Positions 1 through 7,272 of a stretch of DNA of 41,699 bases are shown here, one piece after another (positions within the stretch are counted from its first letter, which is position 1; each line of letters begins with the position of its first letter). A model generated the notes under the pieces. The model saw only the letters and a program-made list of their open reading frames with translations. It was not told where the DNA came from and searched no databases. The stretch lies in assembly GCA_018266355.1 (NCBI GenBank), contig JAFEAP010000028.1:1-41699 (forward strand), written 5' to 3'. The position numbers and the translations under genes are program-made. This DNA comes from Bdellovibrionales bacterium. Its GTDB lineage: Bacteria > Bdellovibrionota > UBA1018.

Positions 1-28
1 AACGCTGCGCATTTCGCCCCGGGATTGA

Positions 29-57
29 TTGACTCTCCTATCGGCGAAGAGTACTTA
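29..57 (+). promoter_or_regulatory. possible promoter of tRNA-fMet
   Basis: A TTGACT hexamer at 29-34 is a good -35 match. The best-spaced -10 candidate at 52-57 (TACTTA, 17-bp spacer) is a poor match. TATACG at 56-61 fits better but would need a 21-bp spacer. The location just before the tRNA makes a promoter likely, but the exact -10 is uncertain. Confidence 0.35.
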
Positions 58-79
58 TACGTCTCGCTATCAAGACTGA

Positions 80-156
<77 letters not shown>

Positions 157-163
157 AAATACG

Positions 164-203
164 GAACGCCTCAGACCACAAGTCTGGGGCGTTCGGCGTT
201 TTT
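164..203 (+). terminator. intrinsic terminator of tRNA-fMet
   Basis: A 13-bp stem (164-176 with 182-194, one T-G pair) closes a CACAA loop and is followed by GGCGTTTTT. A diverged copy of the same module lies at 3598-3640. Confidence 0.9.
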
Positions 204-350
204 GGTCCTAAAACTAGTCAGTCGCGTTTGAAACGCAAAAACCGTAAACATCTGGGGCAATTAGCTGCCCGAACTCAGAGTTTTCCGAAAGTTCGATTGG
301 TCGGAGTTGGTCGTCTTTGGGCGACTTTGGTCGGCCGTGAATCTGCAAAA

Positions 351-417
351 AGTCTGCACCAGTCTGCAGCGGCTTTTTTCCAGGGCTAAAAAAGTCTGCA
401 GAAATACGCTGCAGACT
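351..417. repeat. cluster of AGTCTGCA repeats with a perfect inverted repeat
   Basis: The octamer AGTCTGCA occurs at 351-358, 361-368 and 393-400, and inverted at 410-417. The last two form a perfect 9-bp inverted repeat (AGTCTGCAG, 7-nt spacer, CTGCAGACT). The surrounding 204-498 interval shows no recognisable gene; a 100-codon minus-strand frame there has no known motif. The octamers could be regulator-binding sites, or arm-type recombinase sites given the candidate att site 190 bp away. Both readings are inference. Confidence 0.6.
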
Positions 418-498
418 AAATCGCAACTCGGCGTCAATTAGGCCGATGCCAGCGGGAAAACACATGCGCATTGCGGGATCTTCGGCGATTGTTTGCCT

Positions 499-1182
499 AT
501 GGATGCCGCACGTCACCGTGACGAGAATTGCTGTGAATCAGAAAAGCCGAAATCGACTGGCTCGGCCCTAAAGATCGTCTCTCTCGTGTCTGCGGCATCG
601 GCAGCAGGGTTAGCGGGAATTGGATGCCTTGGATGCATTCCATTGGTCGGAGCCGCTATCGCAAGTACTGCCCTTGCCGCAGTTCTGGACGATCACTTGG
701 CTGCTCTGCAGTTAACGCTGATCGGACTTTCCGTCGCATTCAGCCTTTTCTACTTTCGAAAGCGCGGTTGGCCAAAATTGCAAATCGCCTTGGCGGCGTT
801 TGCGTACCTCATCTTGGCCATCAATAGCACCTACCTTGAGAATCGAATTTGTGCAGCGCTGGGAATCGCGACACTCGTCGTTTCACACGTCGTGCGGCGC
901 AAGACCTCCTCAAAAGACGACTCGAAACTAATTCTGCTCTTCTTCAAGGGCTGTCCAAACGTCCCTGTTTTGAAGTCGCTCATGTCTGAAATGAAAATTA
1001 CGAATTTTCAGGAAATCGATTTAGAGACTCTTGCAACGGACGATCCATTCGGTTCTTTTTCCTCACCGACGCTTTTGGCAGATGGGAATATAATCCTGGG
1101 GTCGAAAACGTCCAACTCGGCTTTGTCCTGTTCTTATACTTCGAAAGAAGAAATGCGGACCGCGCTAACGGGTCTTCTGTAA
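499..1182 (+). CDS. MerT-like membrane protein fused to a thioredoxin-like domain
   Basis: The 227-residue protein (from ATG 499; an in-frame TTG lies at 493) starts with a Cys-containing cytoplasmic segment. Hydrophobic helices follow at about 25-60, 65-80 and 88-115, and the first contains CLGCIP, like the metal-binding vicinal cysteines in helix 1 of the mercury importer MerT. From about residue 138 a soluble domain begins LLFFKGCPNVPVLK and later has SPTLLADG, the pattern of the small thioredoxin-fold domains found in mercury and arsenic clusters. Its active site has a single Cys (GCPNVP), not CxxC. The 3' end overlaps the convergent arsC by 18 bp. GC is low for the window, in keeping with transfer together with the ars genes. 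Metal transport or metal/redox handling is likely, but the ion is not shown. There is no clear Shine-Dalgarno site. Confidence 0.7.
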   Translation: MDAARHRDENCCESEKPKSTGSALKIVSLVSAASAAGLAGIGCLGCIPLVGAAIASTALAAVLDDHLAALQLTLIGLSVAFSLFYFRKRGWPKLQIALAAFAYLILAINSTYLENRICAALGIATLVVSHVVRRKTSSKDDSKLILLFFKGCPNVPVLKSLMSEMKITNFQEIDLETLATDDPFGSFSSPTLLADGNIILGSKTSNSALSCSYTSKEEMRTALTGLL

Positions 1183-1587
1183 ACTGGCGAATGCGCCTAG
1201 TTTCTCGATAAGGACATCGCGTGTCGTCCGAAACGCTTTTAGGCGGTCTAATTCCGATCCGTCCACAGCAGCTGGATCCGGCATTCCCCAATGAAGCTTT
1301 TCGGCCCGCGAGATGAAAACCGGGCAAACCTCTTCTGCACAAAGAGTGATTACGAAGTTCAAACTCTCGATAAAGGCACCGTCCAATTCGGCGACGCCCT
1401 TTGATCGAAGGCCCGAGGTGTCGGCACCAAATTCACGCAGAACAGTTATTGCAAAGGGATTCACCTGTCCACTGGGTTCGGATCCAGCACTTCGTATGTC
1501 ATGCCCAGGACCTAGTAACTTCTTGGCCACCCCCTCTGCAATTTGGCTTCGGGCGGAGTTCGCGACGCAAAGAAATAGGATGTTCAT
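1165..1587 (-). CDS. arsC: arsenate reductase, low-molecular-weight phosphatase type
   Basis: The 140-residue protein has the P-loop C7-VANSA-R13-S near its N-terminus, the CX5R(S) signature of low-molecular-weight tyrosine phosphatase-like arsenate reductases. Two further cysteines, C83 and C88, match the resolving pair of thioredoxin-coupled ArsC enzymes, and a DPA motif near residue 104 fits the catalytic aspartate. The enzyme reduces arsenate to arsenite in the cytoplasm for export by the next gene upstream. Its start overlaps the stop of the Acr3 gene by 4 bp (ATGA), so the two are translationally coupled. It is the last gene of the minus-strand arsR-arsI-acr3-arsC operon. Confidence 0.95.
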   Translation of the reverse strand: MNILFLCVANSARSQIAEGVAKKLLGPGHDIRSAGSEPSGQVNPFAITVLREFGADTSGLRSKGVAELDGAFIESLNFVITLCAEEVCPVFISRAEKLHWGMPDPAAVDGSELDRLKAFRTTRDVLIEKLGAFASLQKTR

Positions 1588-2633
1588 ACTCGGACCTCCG
1601 AATTGAAGAACTTCACTCTAAGCGCGTTCGCTACGTGCACGAGCGCAAGTAGCACAGGCACCTCGACCAAAGGACCTACTACCGTCGCGAAGGCGATCCC
1701 ATGCCCGATGCCGAAGGTTGCGATGGCGACCGCGATCGCTAGCTCAAAATTGTTACTGGCAGCCGTAAAAGAGAGAGTCGTCGTTATCTCGCGGTCCGCT
1801 CCGAACTTTCGGCTCAGAAAATAAGATACGAAGAACATGATCACGAAATAGATACCAAGCGGGAGCGCGATTCTTAAAACATCGATCGGCAGACGCACGA
1901 TATCTTCGCCCTTCAGCGCAAACATCAAAGCGATTGTGAGGAGCAGAAAGATGAGAGTCAGTGGCGAGATTTTCGGGAGAAACTCATTTTCAAACCAGGC
2001 CATTCCCAATTTTGGAATGAGGATACGGCGAGTGAGAAATCCTCCTATAAAAGGAATACCTAGATAAATGAACACCGCTTTCGCGATGTCCCAGGTCGAA
2101 ATTTGCACCGCAATACTTTCAAATCCAAACATCGCCGGCAGCTTGGTTAAAAACATCCACGCGTAGACGGGAAAGAATAGAATCTGAAAGATCGAATTAA
2201 ATGCGACCAGGCCGGCGCAATAGTTGCGGCTTCCACCCGCTAAATCGTTCCAGACGACAACCATTGCGATACAACGTGCGAGACCGACGAGAATCAGACC
2301 CAGCATGTAGTCCGGATGGTCACCTAGGAACAAAATCGAAAGACCAAACATTACAAATGGACCGATTACCCAATTTTGAAAGAGAGAGAGCGCAAGAATA
2401 CGCCTATTCTTGAAAACCGCTGGAATCTCCTCATAACGAACTTTAGCAAGCGGGGGCCACATCATTACGATCAGCCCTATTGCGATTGGTACCGACGTCG
2501 AACCGAAATTTAGCTTTCCGAGTTCCGTCGCCAATGCTGGAAGTAAAACGGCGATGCCGACACCCGTCAGCATCGCCAGCACAATCCAGAGAGTCAGATA
2601 TTGATCAAGGAACGACAGTCTCTTCACAAGCAC
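1584..2633 (-). CDS. acr3: Acr3-family arsenite efflux permease
   Basis: The 349-residue protein has about ten hydrophobic segments and the Acr3 signature [18 protein letters not shown], which includes the conserved Cys. It sits in the inner membrane and exports arsenite by antiport. The chosen start is the GTG at 2633, which directly follows the TAG stop of arsI; a second GTG two codons later is an alternative. A 4-bp overlap links it to arsC. Length and topology are normal for the family. Confidence 0.96.
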   Translation of the reverse strand: MLVKRLSFLDQYLTLWIVLAMLTGVGIAVLLPALATELGKLNFGSTSVPIAIGLIVMMWPPLAKVRYEEIPAVFKNRRILALSLFQNWVIGPFVMFGLSILFLGDHPDYMLGLILVGLARCIAMVVVWNDLAGGSRNYCAGLVAFNSIFQILFFPVYAWMFLTKLPAMFGFESIAVQISTWDIAKAVFIYLGIPFIGGFLTRRILIPKLGMAWFENEFLPKISPLTLIFLLLTIALMFALKGEDIVRLPIDVLRIALPLGIYFVIMFFVSYFLSRKFGADREITTTLSFTAASNNFELAIAVAIATFGIGHGIAFATVVGPLVEVPVLLALVHVANALRVKFFNSEVRV

Positions 2634-3092
2634 CTAGCCGCAGCAGTTGGAATTCGAATCTTCCTCTTCCTCAGGCCCGCAGCACGCGCCATCTTCAGAT
2701 TCTTCAGCATCGAAGTCTTTTCCGAAGATCTCCGCGTCGGCCATCGTCTGATAAGCTTCCCAGGCGATGCCCGAAGGATCTTTAACCCAAGCCTTCTTGG
2801 ATTCGGCGTAACAGCAGGTGGTTTCACCTTCACCGAACACCCCGAGATCCGCCTTCTTCAGGCGCTCCGTAATCTCGCCTAACTCTTCGTCGTTATCGAC
2901 TTGAATGCCGAGGTGGTTGACGCCGGGCTCTTCACCACGAGTGGAGATCGCGAAATTGATTCGAGGATCTTCGAGCATCCATTTCGCATAGTCTTCCTTC
3001 AACTTCGTCGGCTTCTGGCCGAATAACGTCGAATAAAATTGGATCGATTTATCAAGGTTCTCGACAGCGACATGCATATGAAAACGTTTCAT
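2634..3092 (-). CDS. arsI: ArsI/CadI-family vicinal-oxygen-chelate metalloenzyme (C-As lyase type)
   Basis: The 152-residue glyoxalase-fold protein begins MKRFHMHVAVENLDKSIQFY. It has the family's TTCCYA motif with adjacent C93 and C94 (the trivalent organoarsenical site in ArsI), plus H60 and E112 as likely metal ligands with an N-terminal His. The C-terminus is an extra Cys-rich acidic tail (CCG and NCCG). ArsI enzymes cleave the C-As bond of methylarsenite and aromatic arsenicals; CadI-type relatives are only known as metal-induced, so substrate is inferred. The start at 3092 is supported by AGGAAG eight bases upstream; a longer frame to 3167 would overlap arsR. It lies second in the operon, one base after arsR. 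Confidence 0.9.
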   Translation of the reverse strand: MKRFHMHVAVENLDKSIQFYSTLFGQKPTKLKEDYAKWMLEDPRINFAISTRGEEPGVNHLGIQVDNDEELGEITERLKKADLGVFGEGETTCCYAESKKAWVKDPSGIAWEAYQTMADAEIFGKDFDAEESEDGACCGPEEEEDSNSNCCG

Positions 3093-3093
3093 T

Positions 3094-3417
3094 TCAGCAC
3101 TTCCTTTCTTTCTTACGGCCCTTGGAATCCTTTTCGCGAACGCAGCAGTTTTCCTGCAGAAACCCAATGAGGTCTTCGACGAGATCGGTGTTCGCGAAAT
3201 AAGTCACCGATCGACCGTTCTTTTTGGAGGTCACGAGACCCGCCTTCGCCATGTGGGAGAGATGAAACGAAAGCGTATTATCCGGAATATTCAATTCCTC
3301 GGCGATCTTGCCAGGCACGATCCCGTCGGAGCCGTATTCGATGACGAGCTTAAATACCTTCAGTCTGGTCTCTTGCGAGAGCGAGGCGAAAGCTTCGAGT
3401 GCGTTGAACATTTCCAT
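3094..3417 (-). CDS. arsR: ArsR-type arsenic-responsive repressor
   Basis: This is a 107-residue winged-helix protein: dimer helix, then the recognition helix region DNTLSFHLSHMAKAGLV, then the wing KNGRSVTYF. The classical helix-3 ELCVC metal site is absent. Instead the C-terminus carries C91 and C92 (ENCC) and C107, as in ArsR proteins that bind arsenite with C-terminal cysteines. As first gene of the operon it probably represses itself. ATG 3417 lies seven bases after a -10 element and has no Shine-Dalgarno site, suggesting a leaderless message. A second ATG at 3411 is possible. Confidence 0.95.
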   Translation of the reverse strand: MEMFNALEAFASLSQETRLKVFKLVIEYGSDGIVPGKIAEELNIPDNTLSFHLSHMAKAGLVTSKKNGRSVTYFANTDLVEDLIGFLQENCCVREKDSKGRKKERKC

Positions 3418-3419
3418 AT

Positions 3420-3452
3420 TTCTAGAATAATGGAACTATTAACCCCTGTCAA
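3420..3452 (-). promoter_or_regulatory. ars operon promoter and probable ArsR operator
   Basis: Read on the minus strand, a perfect -35 TTGACA (3452-3447), a 17-bp spacer and a -10 TATTCT (3429-3424) precede arsR. The predicted start point falls at or next to the ATG at 3417. The 8-bp palindrome TTCTAGAA (3420-3427) overlaps the -10 element, in an AT-rich stretch suited to repressor binding. Confidence 0.85.
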
Positions 3453-3584
3453 TCCGAGGCTTGGCGATCGATCTTACCGAGAACCAGAACACCTGTGGAC
3501 GAGCTGCTCAGCTCGAAAATACGAAAGTCTGCCGGGCGGCGATCTACTTTCGTAAGTGTTTGCAAAGACTTGGATGACGCCGAT

Positions 3585-3598
3585 GCAACCAAAATACG
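3585..3598 (+). repeat. right copy of 14-bp direct repeat (candidate attR)
   Basis: This is an exact copy of the tRNA-fMet 3'-end sequence at 150-163. No tRNA body precedes it: there is no T-arm sequence upstream. It marks the right edge of the lower-GC block. Between arsR and this repeat, 3501-3514 and 3520-3554 hold two further inverted repeats (GAGCTG/CAGCTC and TACGAAAG/CTTTCGTA) of unknown role. Confidence 0.5.
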
Positions 3599-3640
3599 AA
3601 CCGCTCCGGACCTCACCGTCCGGGGCGGTTCTGCATTTGG
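3598..3640 (+). terminator. tRNA-type terminator hairpin, diverged copy
   Basis: A 14-bp stem (3598-3611 with 3618-3631) closes a CTCACC loop and is followed by TGCATTTGG, a weak T tract. It aligns along its length with the tRNA-fMet terminator at 164-203, but with higher GC and several compensated changes. It may be the original chromosomal terminator of that tRNA, displaced by an insertion. Confidence 0.7.
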
Positions 3641-3683
3641 GCCTGATTTTCATCTCGGGATGTCGCACTCTAAGCTCATTCCT

Positions 3684-4676
3684 ATGAGCCGAAAGCAAGT
3701 CGTCGTCCTCCTTTACCCCGGTTGCATTCCGTTCGAGGTTGCCCTCACCGCGGAACTTCTGAGCGGCCAATACGACGTCGTCAACGCGACTCCGGACGGC
3801 GAGGATATTCCGGAACTGCCGGGCCTTCGGCTGAAGGCCGAGCTCAGCTACTCGGAAGTCGACGTCCGTAAATGCGCGGCGATTCTCGTGCCGGGCGGAG
3901 ATCCGAAGGCCGTCGTCGAAAATCGCGAAACCGACCGGATCCTCCGCGAAGCGGACGAAGCGAACCTACTCCTCGCCGCGATTTGCGCCGGCCCGCTCCT
4001 CTTGGCGAAGGCCGGAATTCTGAAGGGCCGCACCGTCGCGCACGGGTACCAAAACGCGCAGCTCGAGTTTTTGGAACCGTACTTCGTCGGCGCGAATCTA
4101 AGCGACGCGCTTTTCCACGCCGACGGAAACATCCTCACCGCGAAACCCGACGCCCACATCGAATTCGCGGTCGAGATCGCCTGTCGGCTCGGCGCCGTCG
4201 ACGCGAGCAAGTCGGGACGAGTGAAGGACTACTACCGCGGATTGTTAGGACGGAAAACACGCCAACTCGCCCTCGCAATCCTTAAAAATCGTGATGGCAA
4301 ACTCCTACTTCACAAAGCTTACGACTCGAAGAAAGCGGAAACGTTTTATCGACCGCTCGGGGGTGGAATCGAGTTTGGAGAAACGGGAGTGAATGCCGTT
4401 ATCCGGGAGATCAAGGAAGAACTCGATCTCGAGATTATAGTAGATGGCGAGGTTTCAATTCTAGAAAACATCTTCGAATATGAAGGCGTTCCCGGACATG
4501 AAATCGTACTCCTCTATCCTTCGAAGTTCGTAGACCCGAAATGTTACGCCATCAAGGAACTCGACATCGTCGAAAGCGGAAAAATCATTAGCCAGGCAGT
4601 CTGGAGATCTGTTCAAGAGATCCAGTCGGAAGGCGCGAAACTCTACCCGCTCGGAATTGAAAAACTCGTGAACTGA
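3684..4676 (+). CDS. DJ-1/PfpI domain fused to a Nudix hydrolase domain
   Basis: Residues 1-188 form a complete DJ-1/PfpI domain: VVVLLYPGC strand, VPGGDP, and the nucleophile elbow AICAGP with C101. Members include protein and nucleotide deglycases, chaperones and hydratases. Residues 192-330 form a Nudix domain with the box GX5EX7REIKEELDL (226-249); the usual Gly near the end is Asp. Nudix enzymes hydrolyse nucleoside-diphosphate-linked substrates. A fusion suggests joint repair or clean-up of damaged nucleotides, which is inference. The DJ-1 half is GC-rich like the chromosome, while codons after about 4250 are clearly less so, suggesting a recent join. ATG 3684 is chosen because TAAGCT lies seven bases before it; ATG 3660 is an alternative. 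Confidence 0.85.
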   Translation: MSRKQVVVLLYPGCIPFEVALTAELLSGQYDVVNATPDGEDIPELPGLRLKAELSYSEVDVRKCAAILVPGGDPKAVVENRETDRILREADEANLLLAAICAGPLLLAKAGILKGRTVAHGYQNAQLEFLEPYFVGANLSDALFHADGNILTAKPDAHIEFAVEIACRLGAVDASKSGRVKDYYRGLLGRKTRQLALAILKNRDGKLLLHKAYDSKKAETFYRPLGGGIEFGETGVNAVIREIKEELDLEIIVDGEVSILENIFEYEGVPGHEIVLLYPSKFVDPKCYAIKELDIVESGKIISQAVWRSVQEIQSEGAKLYPLGIEKLVN

Positions 4677-4895
4677 TTTGGTCACATAACTCGTTAAGCC
4701 AATAACCTGTCCGAATGTAGACGAGCTTTTGCGCATACAACCAAACCTCGGAAGGGGTTCATCTCACAAACCCGTCTCCCTTCTTCTCATTCACACCCCC
4801 CTATCCAGCCGGCCTTTCGTCACTTTTTGCGCAACGAACCCTGGAATTACGAGCAAATCCAAACGCATTAAGTTTCGTTTAACTGTCAATTTGTA

Positions 4896-4928
4896 GTCAA
4901 TTGACTTTCACTTCATCATCGCTATCAT
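4896..4928 (+). promoter_or_regulatory. promoter with overlapping palindrome
   Basis: A -35 TTGACT (4901-4906), 16-bp spacer and -10 TATCAT (4923-4928) put the start point at about 4935, next to the ATG at 4936. The perfect palindrome GTCAATTGAC (4896-4905) covers the -35, and a half site GTCAATT lies at 4885-4891. This arrangement fits repression, perhaps by the ribbon-helix-helix protein encoded just downstream. Confidence 0.7.
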
Positions 4929-4935
4929 TGGGGTA

Positions 4936-5169
4936 ATGGAGCAGACGGAAATGAAACAATTCGACCGCCGCCTACCGCGCGACATGGCCATGAAGAAGAA
5001 GCGAGTTCCCGTGTCCGCGAGAATCCTGGAAGAAACGAACGCGGTCTTGGCGGTACAGGCGAAGAAAAACCAAATGTCGCTTGCCGAGCTCGTCGCGCAC
5101 GTCCTGGACGATTACGTGATTTGGCTCGTGAAAACCTTAAAGGAAGAGGAGGACAAGAAAAAACGCTGA
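4936..5169 (+). CDS. small ribbon-helix-helix (CopG/Arc-like) DNA-binding protein
   Basis: The 77-residue protein has a basic N-terminal arm, a predicted beta strand KRVPVSARI (22-30), helix A (31-46) and helix B starting SLAELVAHVLDDYV (48-61). That is the ribbon-helix-helix order, followed by a charged tail rich in Lys and Glu. Such proteins bind DNA as dimers through the strand. No toxin-like partner follows, so this is more likely a stand-alone regulator than an antitoxin. The palindrome over its own promoter suggests autoregulation. The start ATG is seven bases after the -10 element, and GGGG only two bases away is a poor Shine-Dalgarno site. Confidence 0.7.
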   Translation: MEQTEMKQFDRRLPRDMAMKKKRVPVSARILEETNAVLAVQAKKNQMSLAELVAHVLDDYVIWLVKTLKEEEDKKKR

Positions 5170-5202
5170 ATCCCACCCGACCTGAAACCCAAGAGACTCG
5201 CA

Positions 5203-5238
5203 GGGGGCCTACTTGACTTCCGAAAGGCAGACCCCCTC
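5203..5238. promoter_or_regulatory. inverted repeat around a -35-like TTGACT
   Basis: AGGGGG (5203-5208) and CCCCCT (5233-5238) flank TTGACT (5214-5219); an inner CCT/AGG pair extends the symmetry. The block lies between the ribbon-helix-helix gene and the next gene. It could be an operator or a weak terminator; the following TCTTAAAAA does not settle which. Confidence 0.4.
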
Positions 5239-5329
5239 TTAAAAACGAATAACAAGTTGCTAATTGAACCCTCACTTTCGACCTGATTAGGAGGTCAGAA
5301 AAAATCGAAGGAAAGGAGAACTTGTACGT

Positions 5330-5647
5330 ATGTCCACGAACGCACTTACTCGAACTCTTCAATTCGTTTATCCGGCCGCAATCTTTCTGGCTTTGCTCGC
5401 TTGCGCAGGAATGAGTTTAGTCGAAGCGAGCGGCCCCGATACGGCTCACCTCTTCCCGAGCCACGGCGATATCGACCGAACCTTGGTCTCCGCCGAAATC
5501 TCGTCGTGTTCGATCCGCCCCGGTCGGAACGCCAAGGATGAACGCGACCTCTGCGCCGACCCTGCTTCGCCGAAGGCGTTCGCCCGCGACCGAACTTTTT
5601 TAAATCGCGCTCTGCCCGAAATCGGGCCGTACCGTCTGACCGACTAA
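5330..5647 (+). CDS. small exported protein of unknown function
   Basis: The 105-residue protein has a hydrophobic segment at 12-30 (FVYPAAIFLALLACAG) that reads as a signal peptide or membrane anchor; LLAC resembles a weak lipobox. The rest is polar, with two cysteines (SSCS and DLCAD). No family is recognised. The start at 5330 has AGGAG eleven bases upstream. The HPF-like gene follows 34 bp downstream on the same strand, so the two may be co-transcribed. Confidence 0.6.
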   Translation: MSTNALTRTLQFVYPAAIFLALLACAGMSLVEASGPDTAHLFPSHGDIDRTLVSAEISSCSIRPGRNAKDERDLCADPASPKAFARDRTFLNRALPEIGPYRLTD

Positions 5648-5681
5648 CCAATCACCATCAAGGAAGAGAAGGAGAACGACA

Positions 5682-6071
5682 ATGGAAAGTATGAGTTCGT
5701 CAGTTCAATTTTTCGGCATGAAACCGACCCGGACGCTCGTCCGATACGTCGAGCGACAGGTGGAAAAGTGGGTCGAACGCGAGCAGTTTTCCGGATCGTC
5801 CCCGCGCGACGCAAAAGTTCACGTCCTTATCGAACGCGAAGAGACCGGATCTTTCTACTACTGCTCGATCGAAGTGAGTCAAGGATCCGACCGGTGGCGA
5901 AGTTACGAAAGCGATCGCAGCCTCCACGATGCTTTGAAAAGCGCACTTCGAAACCTAAAGCCTTCGAAGCCCGGGCCCGTTCTCGTCGCGGGAACGAGGC
6001 CTCGACCACCCATCCTCGGAGGGGAAGGAGGAAAAAAACCTACTCTCTCGGAACAGGGGCTCCACAAATAG
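5682..6071 (+). CDS. HPF/RaiA-like (S30AE) ribosome-associated protein
   Basis: The 129-residue protein has a core (about 15-95) that follows the S30AE fold pattern: helix TLVRYVERQVEKWVER, strand DAKVHVLIER, strand SFYYCSIEVSQG, strand WRSYES and helix SLHDALKSALRNLK. Short hibernation-promoting factors of this fold bind the 30S subunit in stationary phase or stress. The C-terminal 30 residues are Pro/Gly-rich and unlike the dimerisation tail of long HPF. Homology is weak and rests on pattern, so ribosome binding is an inference. GGAG lies seven bases before the ATG. The neighbouring hsp20 supports a stress role. Confidence 0.6.
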   Translation: MESMSSSVQFFGMKPTRTLVRYVERQVEKWVEREQFSGSSPRDAKVHVLIEREETGSFYYCSIEVSQGSDRWRSYESDRSLHDALKSALRNLKPSKPGPVLVAGTRPRPPILGGEGGKKPTLSEQGLHK

Positions 6072-6080
6072 GAGGACCCC

Positions 6081-6413
6081 ATGGCCGAAGCGAACGAGAA
6101 GAGACTGAGCCTCTACCCGTTCGAGTTTCAAAATCTAGAGCGCGACCCCGATCTCGAGAAAATGGCGAGTCTCAAGCTGGCAGAAATTCTGGCCATAGCG
6201 CCCAAGGATGCCTTGGCGGCGGCACGCTCCAGCCCCTTCAATGCATCGCCAAGGCGAAATAACGCTCGAGATCCGCCACGCTCGTCCGCATCGCCGCCTC
6301 GTCCCGAGCGAAGCGGGCCGCGGCGGCATATCCGGTCCCGAAACACCACTTCTTCCGGTCGACGAAGCACTCGCCGGCGACGTTCTCCTTCCCGACGAGC
6401 ATCATCCCGATGA
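6081..6413 (+). CDS. short unknown protein, 3' half antisense to the next gene, possibly frameshifted
   Basis: A strong AGGAGG lies just before ATG 6081, nine bases after the HPF-like gene, so translation probably starts here. The first 50 residues (MAEANEKRLSLYPFEFQNLE onward, with a predicted helix) look like real protein. After about 6235 the frame becomes Arg/Ser/Pro-rich and runs for 176 bases antisense to the gene at 6238-7077, as a shadow frame would. In the frame starting at 6230 the protein would end LQPLQCIAKAK at 6262, leaving only 25 bp of overlap. A single-base sequencing or mutational shift is therefore possible. Function is not recognised. Confidence 0.5.
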   Translation: MAEANEKRLSLYPFEFQNLERDPDLEKMASLKLAEILAIAPKDALAAARSSPFNASPRRNNARDPPRSSASPPRPERSGPRRHIRSRNTTSSGRRSTRRRRSPSRRASSR

Positions 6414-7077
6414 GGGGATTCCGCATGAGCCAGGAGTTCCGCACGCGTCCGGTCGACCGCTGGATCGCGCGGTAAGACGCGCTCGTCTCCGAAAACCCGG
6501 CGAGAGCGGCGCTCCATCCGAGCACGGACCGCTCCGTGATCTTCGGGTCGAGATCGCCGAAGACTTGCTTCTCCACCTCGCGGTATTTCGCGGTCGAGAA
6601 GTTCGCGACCTGACCGGCGGCGAGACCGACCTGCCAGATCGACGTCGGACAGTCATACATCGGAAGGTTCGAACGTGAACGATCGGCCCCGTTTTCGTGG
6701 CAATTCGAGTAACGGAACGCGCGGGATCCCGTCAGATCGAGAATCCCCTCCCGGAGCGACCACCACGTCGTGAGCGCGACGGCGTGCGCCCGCTCGGAAG
6801 CGGCGCCCGGAAGAAGCGGGACCACGCAGCGGGCGATCCACGCCACGTTCGAAGCTTGGGCCGCGGTAAGCGCGTGGCCGTTCACGACGGGGAACTCTCC
6901 CGGAGCATCCGTCGCGGCCGGCGGCTTCAGGCAGTCACCGAGCTCCGCCTTCAGCGCGGCCTCGCTTTCGGCGTAAGCCTCCTCCTCGTTCGCAGAAGCG
7001 TGTCCGATACCGCCGAAGACACCCGCCAAGACGATCTCTAGAACCAACGAAGACTTTTCGGTCATCGATAAGCGCAT
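6238..7077 (-). CDS. exported protein of unknown function
   Basis: The 279-residue protein has a signal peptide (about 1-29, ending HASA). The mature part has Trp/Cys-containing segments such as TTWWSLREGILDLTG, SRAFRYSNCHENGADRS and MYDCPTSIWQVGLAAGQ, and several cysteines that could pair in the periplasm. No catalytic motif or family is recognised. The start at 7077 has an excellent AAGGAGGT nine bases upstream; a small hairpin TTTCCAC/GTGGAAA (7094-7110) stands just before that site. A TATAAT on the minus strand at 7157-7152 could be its -10 element. It converges on the short plus-strand gene at 6081. Confidence 0.75.
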   Translation of the reverse strand: MRLSMTEKSSLVLEIVLAGVFGGIGHASANEEEAYAESEAALKAELGDCLKPPAATDAPGEFPVVNGHALTAAQASNVAWIARCVVPLLPGAASERAHAVALTTWWSLREGILDLTGSRAFRYSNCHENGADRSRSNLPMYDCPTSIWQVGLAAGQVANFSTAKYREVEKQVFGDLDPKITERSVLGWSAALAGFSETSASYRAIQRSTGRVRNSWLMRNPLIGMMLVGKENVAGECFVDRKKWCFGTGYAAAARFARDEAAMRTSVADLERYFALAMH

Positions 7078-7272
7078 GGGATTTCGACCTCCTTTTCCAC
7101 CTCGTGGAAAGACGGCGGAGATCCTAACGCCATTCGCGAGCGGTCGGCGAAATTATAATTCGTGCCGAATCCTACGTTCCCGAAATCACTCGGTTCCCAA
7201 AATGGCCCCGGATATATCGAATTTCAGTCTCGTTTTACGGGAGAAGATTCGCGGTGGTGCGGAAAAACCCCG

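Noticed and set aside
214..516. A 100-codon minus-strand frame in the gene-free stretch after the tRNA
   Set aside because: It has no ribosome site or known motif and spans the AGTCTGCA repeats. It was kept only as part of the non-coding description; a recombinase remnant cannot be excluded.
157..3585. Search for an integrase or transposase in the arsenic block
   Set aside because: All frames are accounted for by metal-resistance genes, and no recombinase motif was found. The island claim rests on repeats and composition only.
3560..3590. A second tRNA gene ending at the right GCAACCA
   Set aside because: No T-arm, anticodon arm or acceptor partner lies upstream; only the last seven bases match.
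4936..5169. Antitoxin of a toxin-antitoxin pair
   Set aside because: The RHH protein has no short toxin-like gene overlapping or directly adjacent; the next gene encodes an exported protein 160 bp away.
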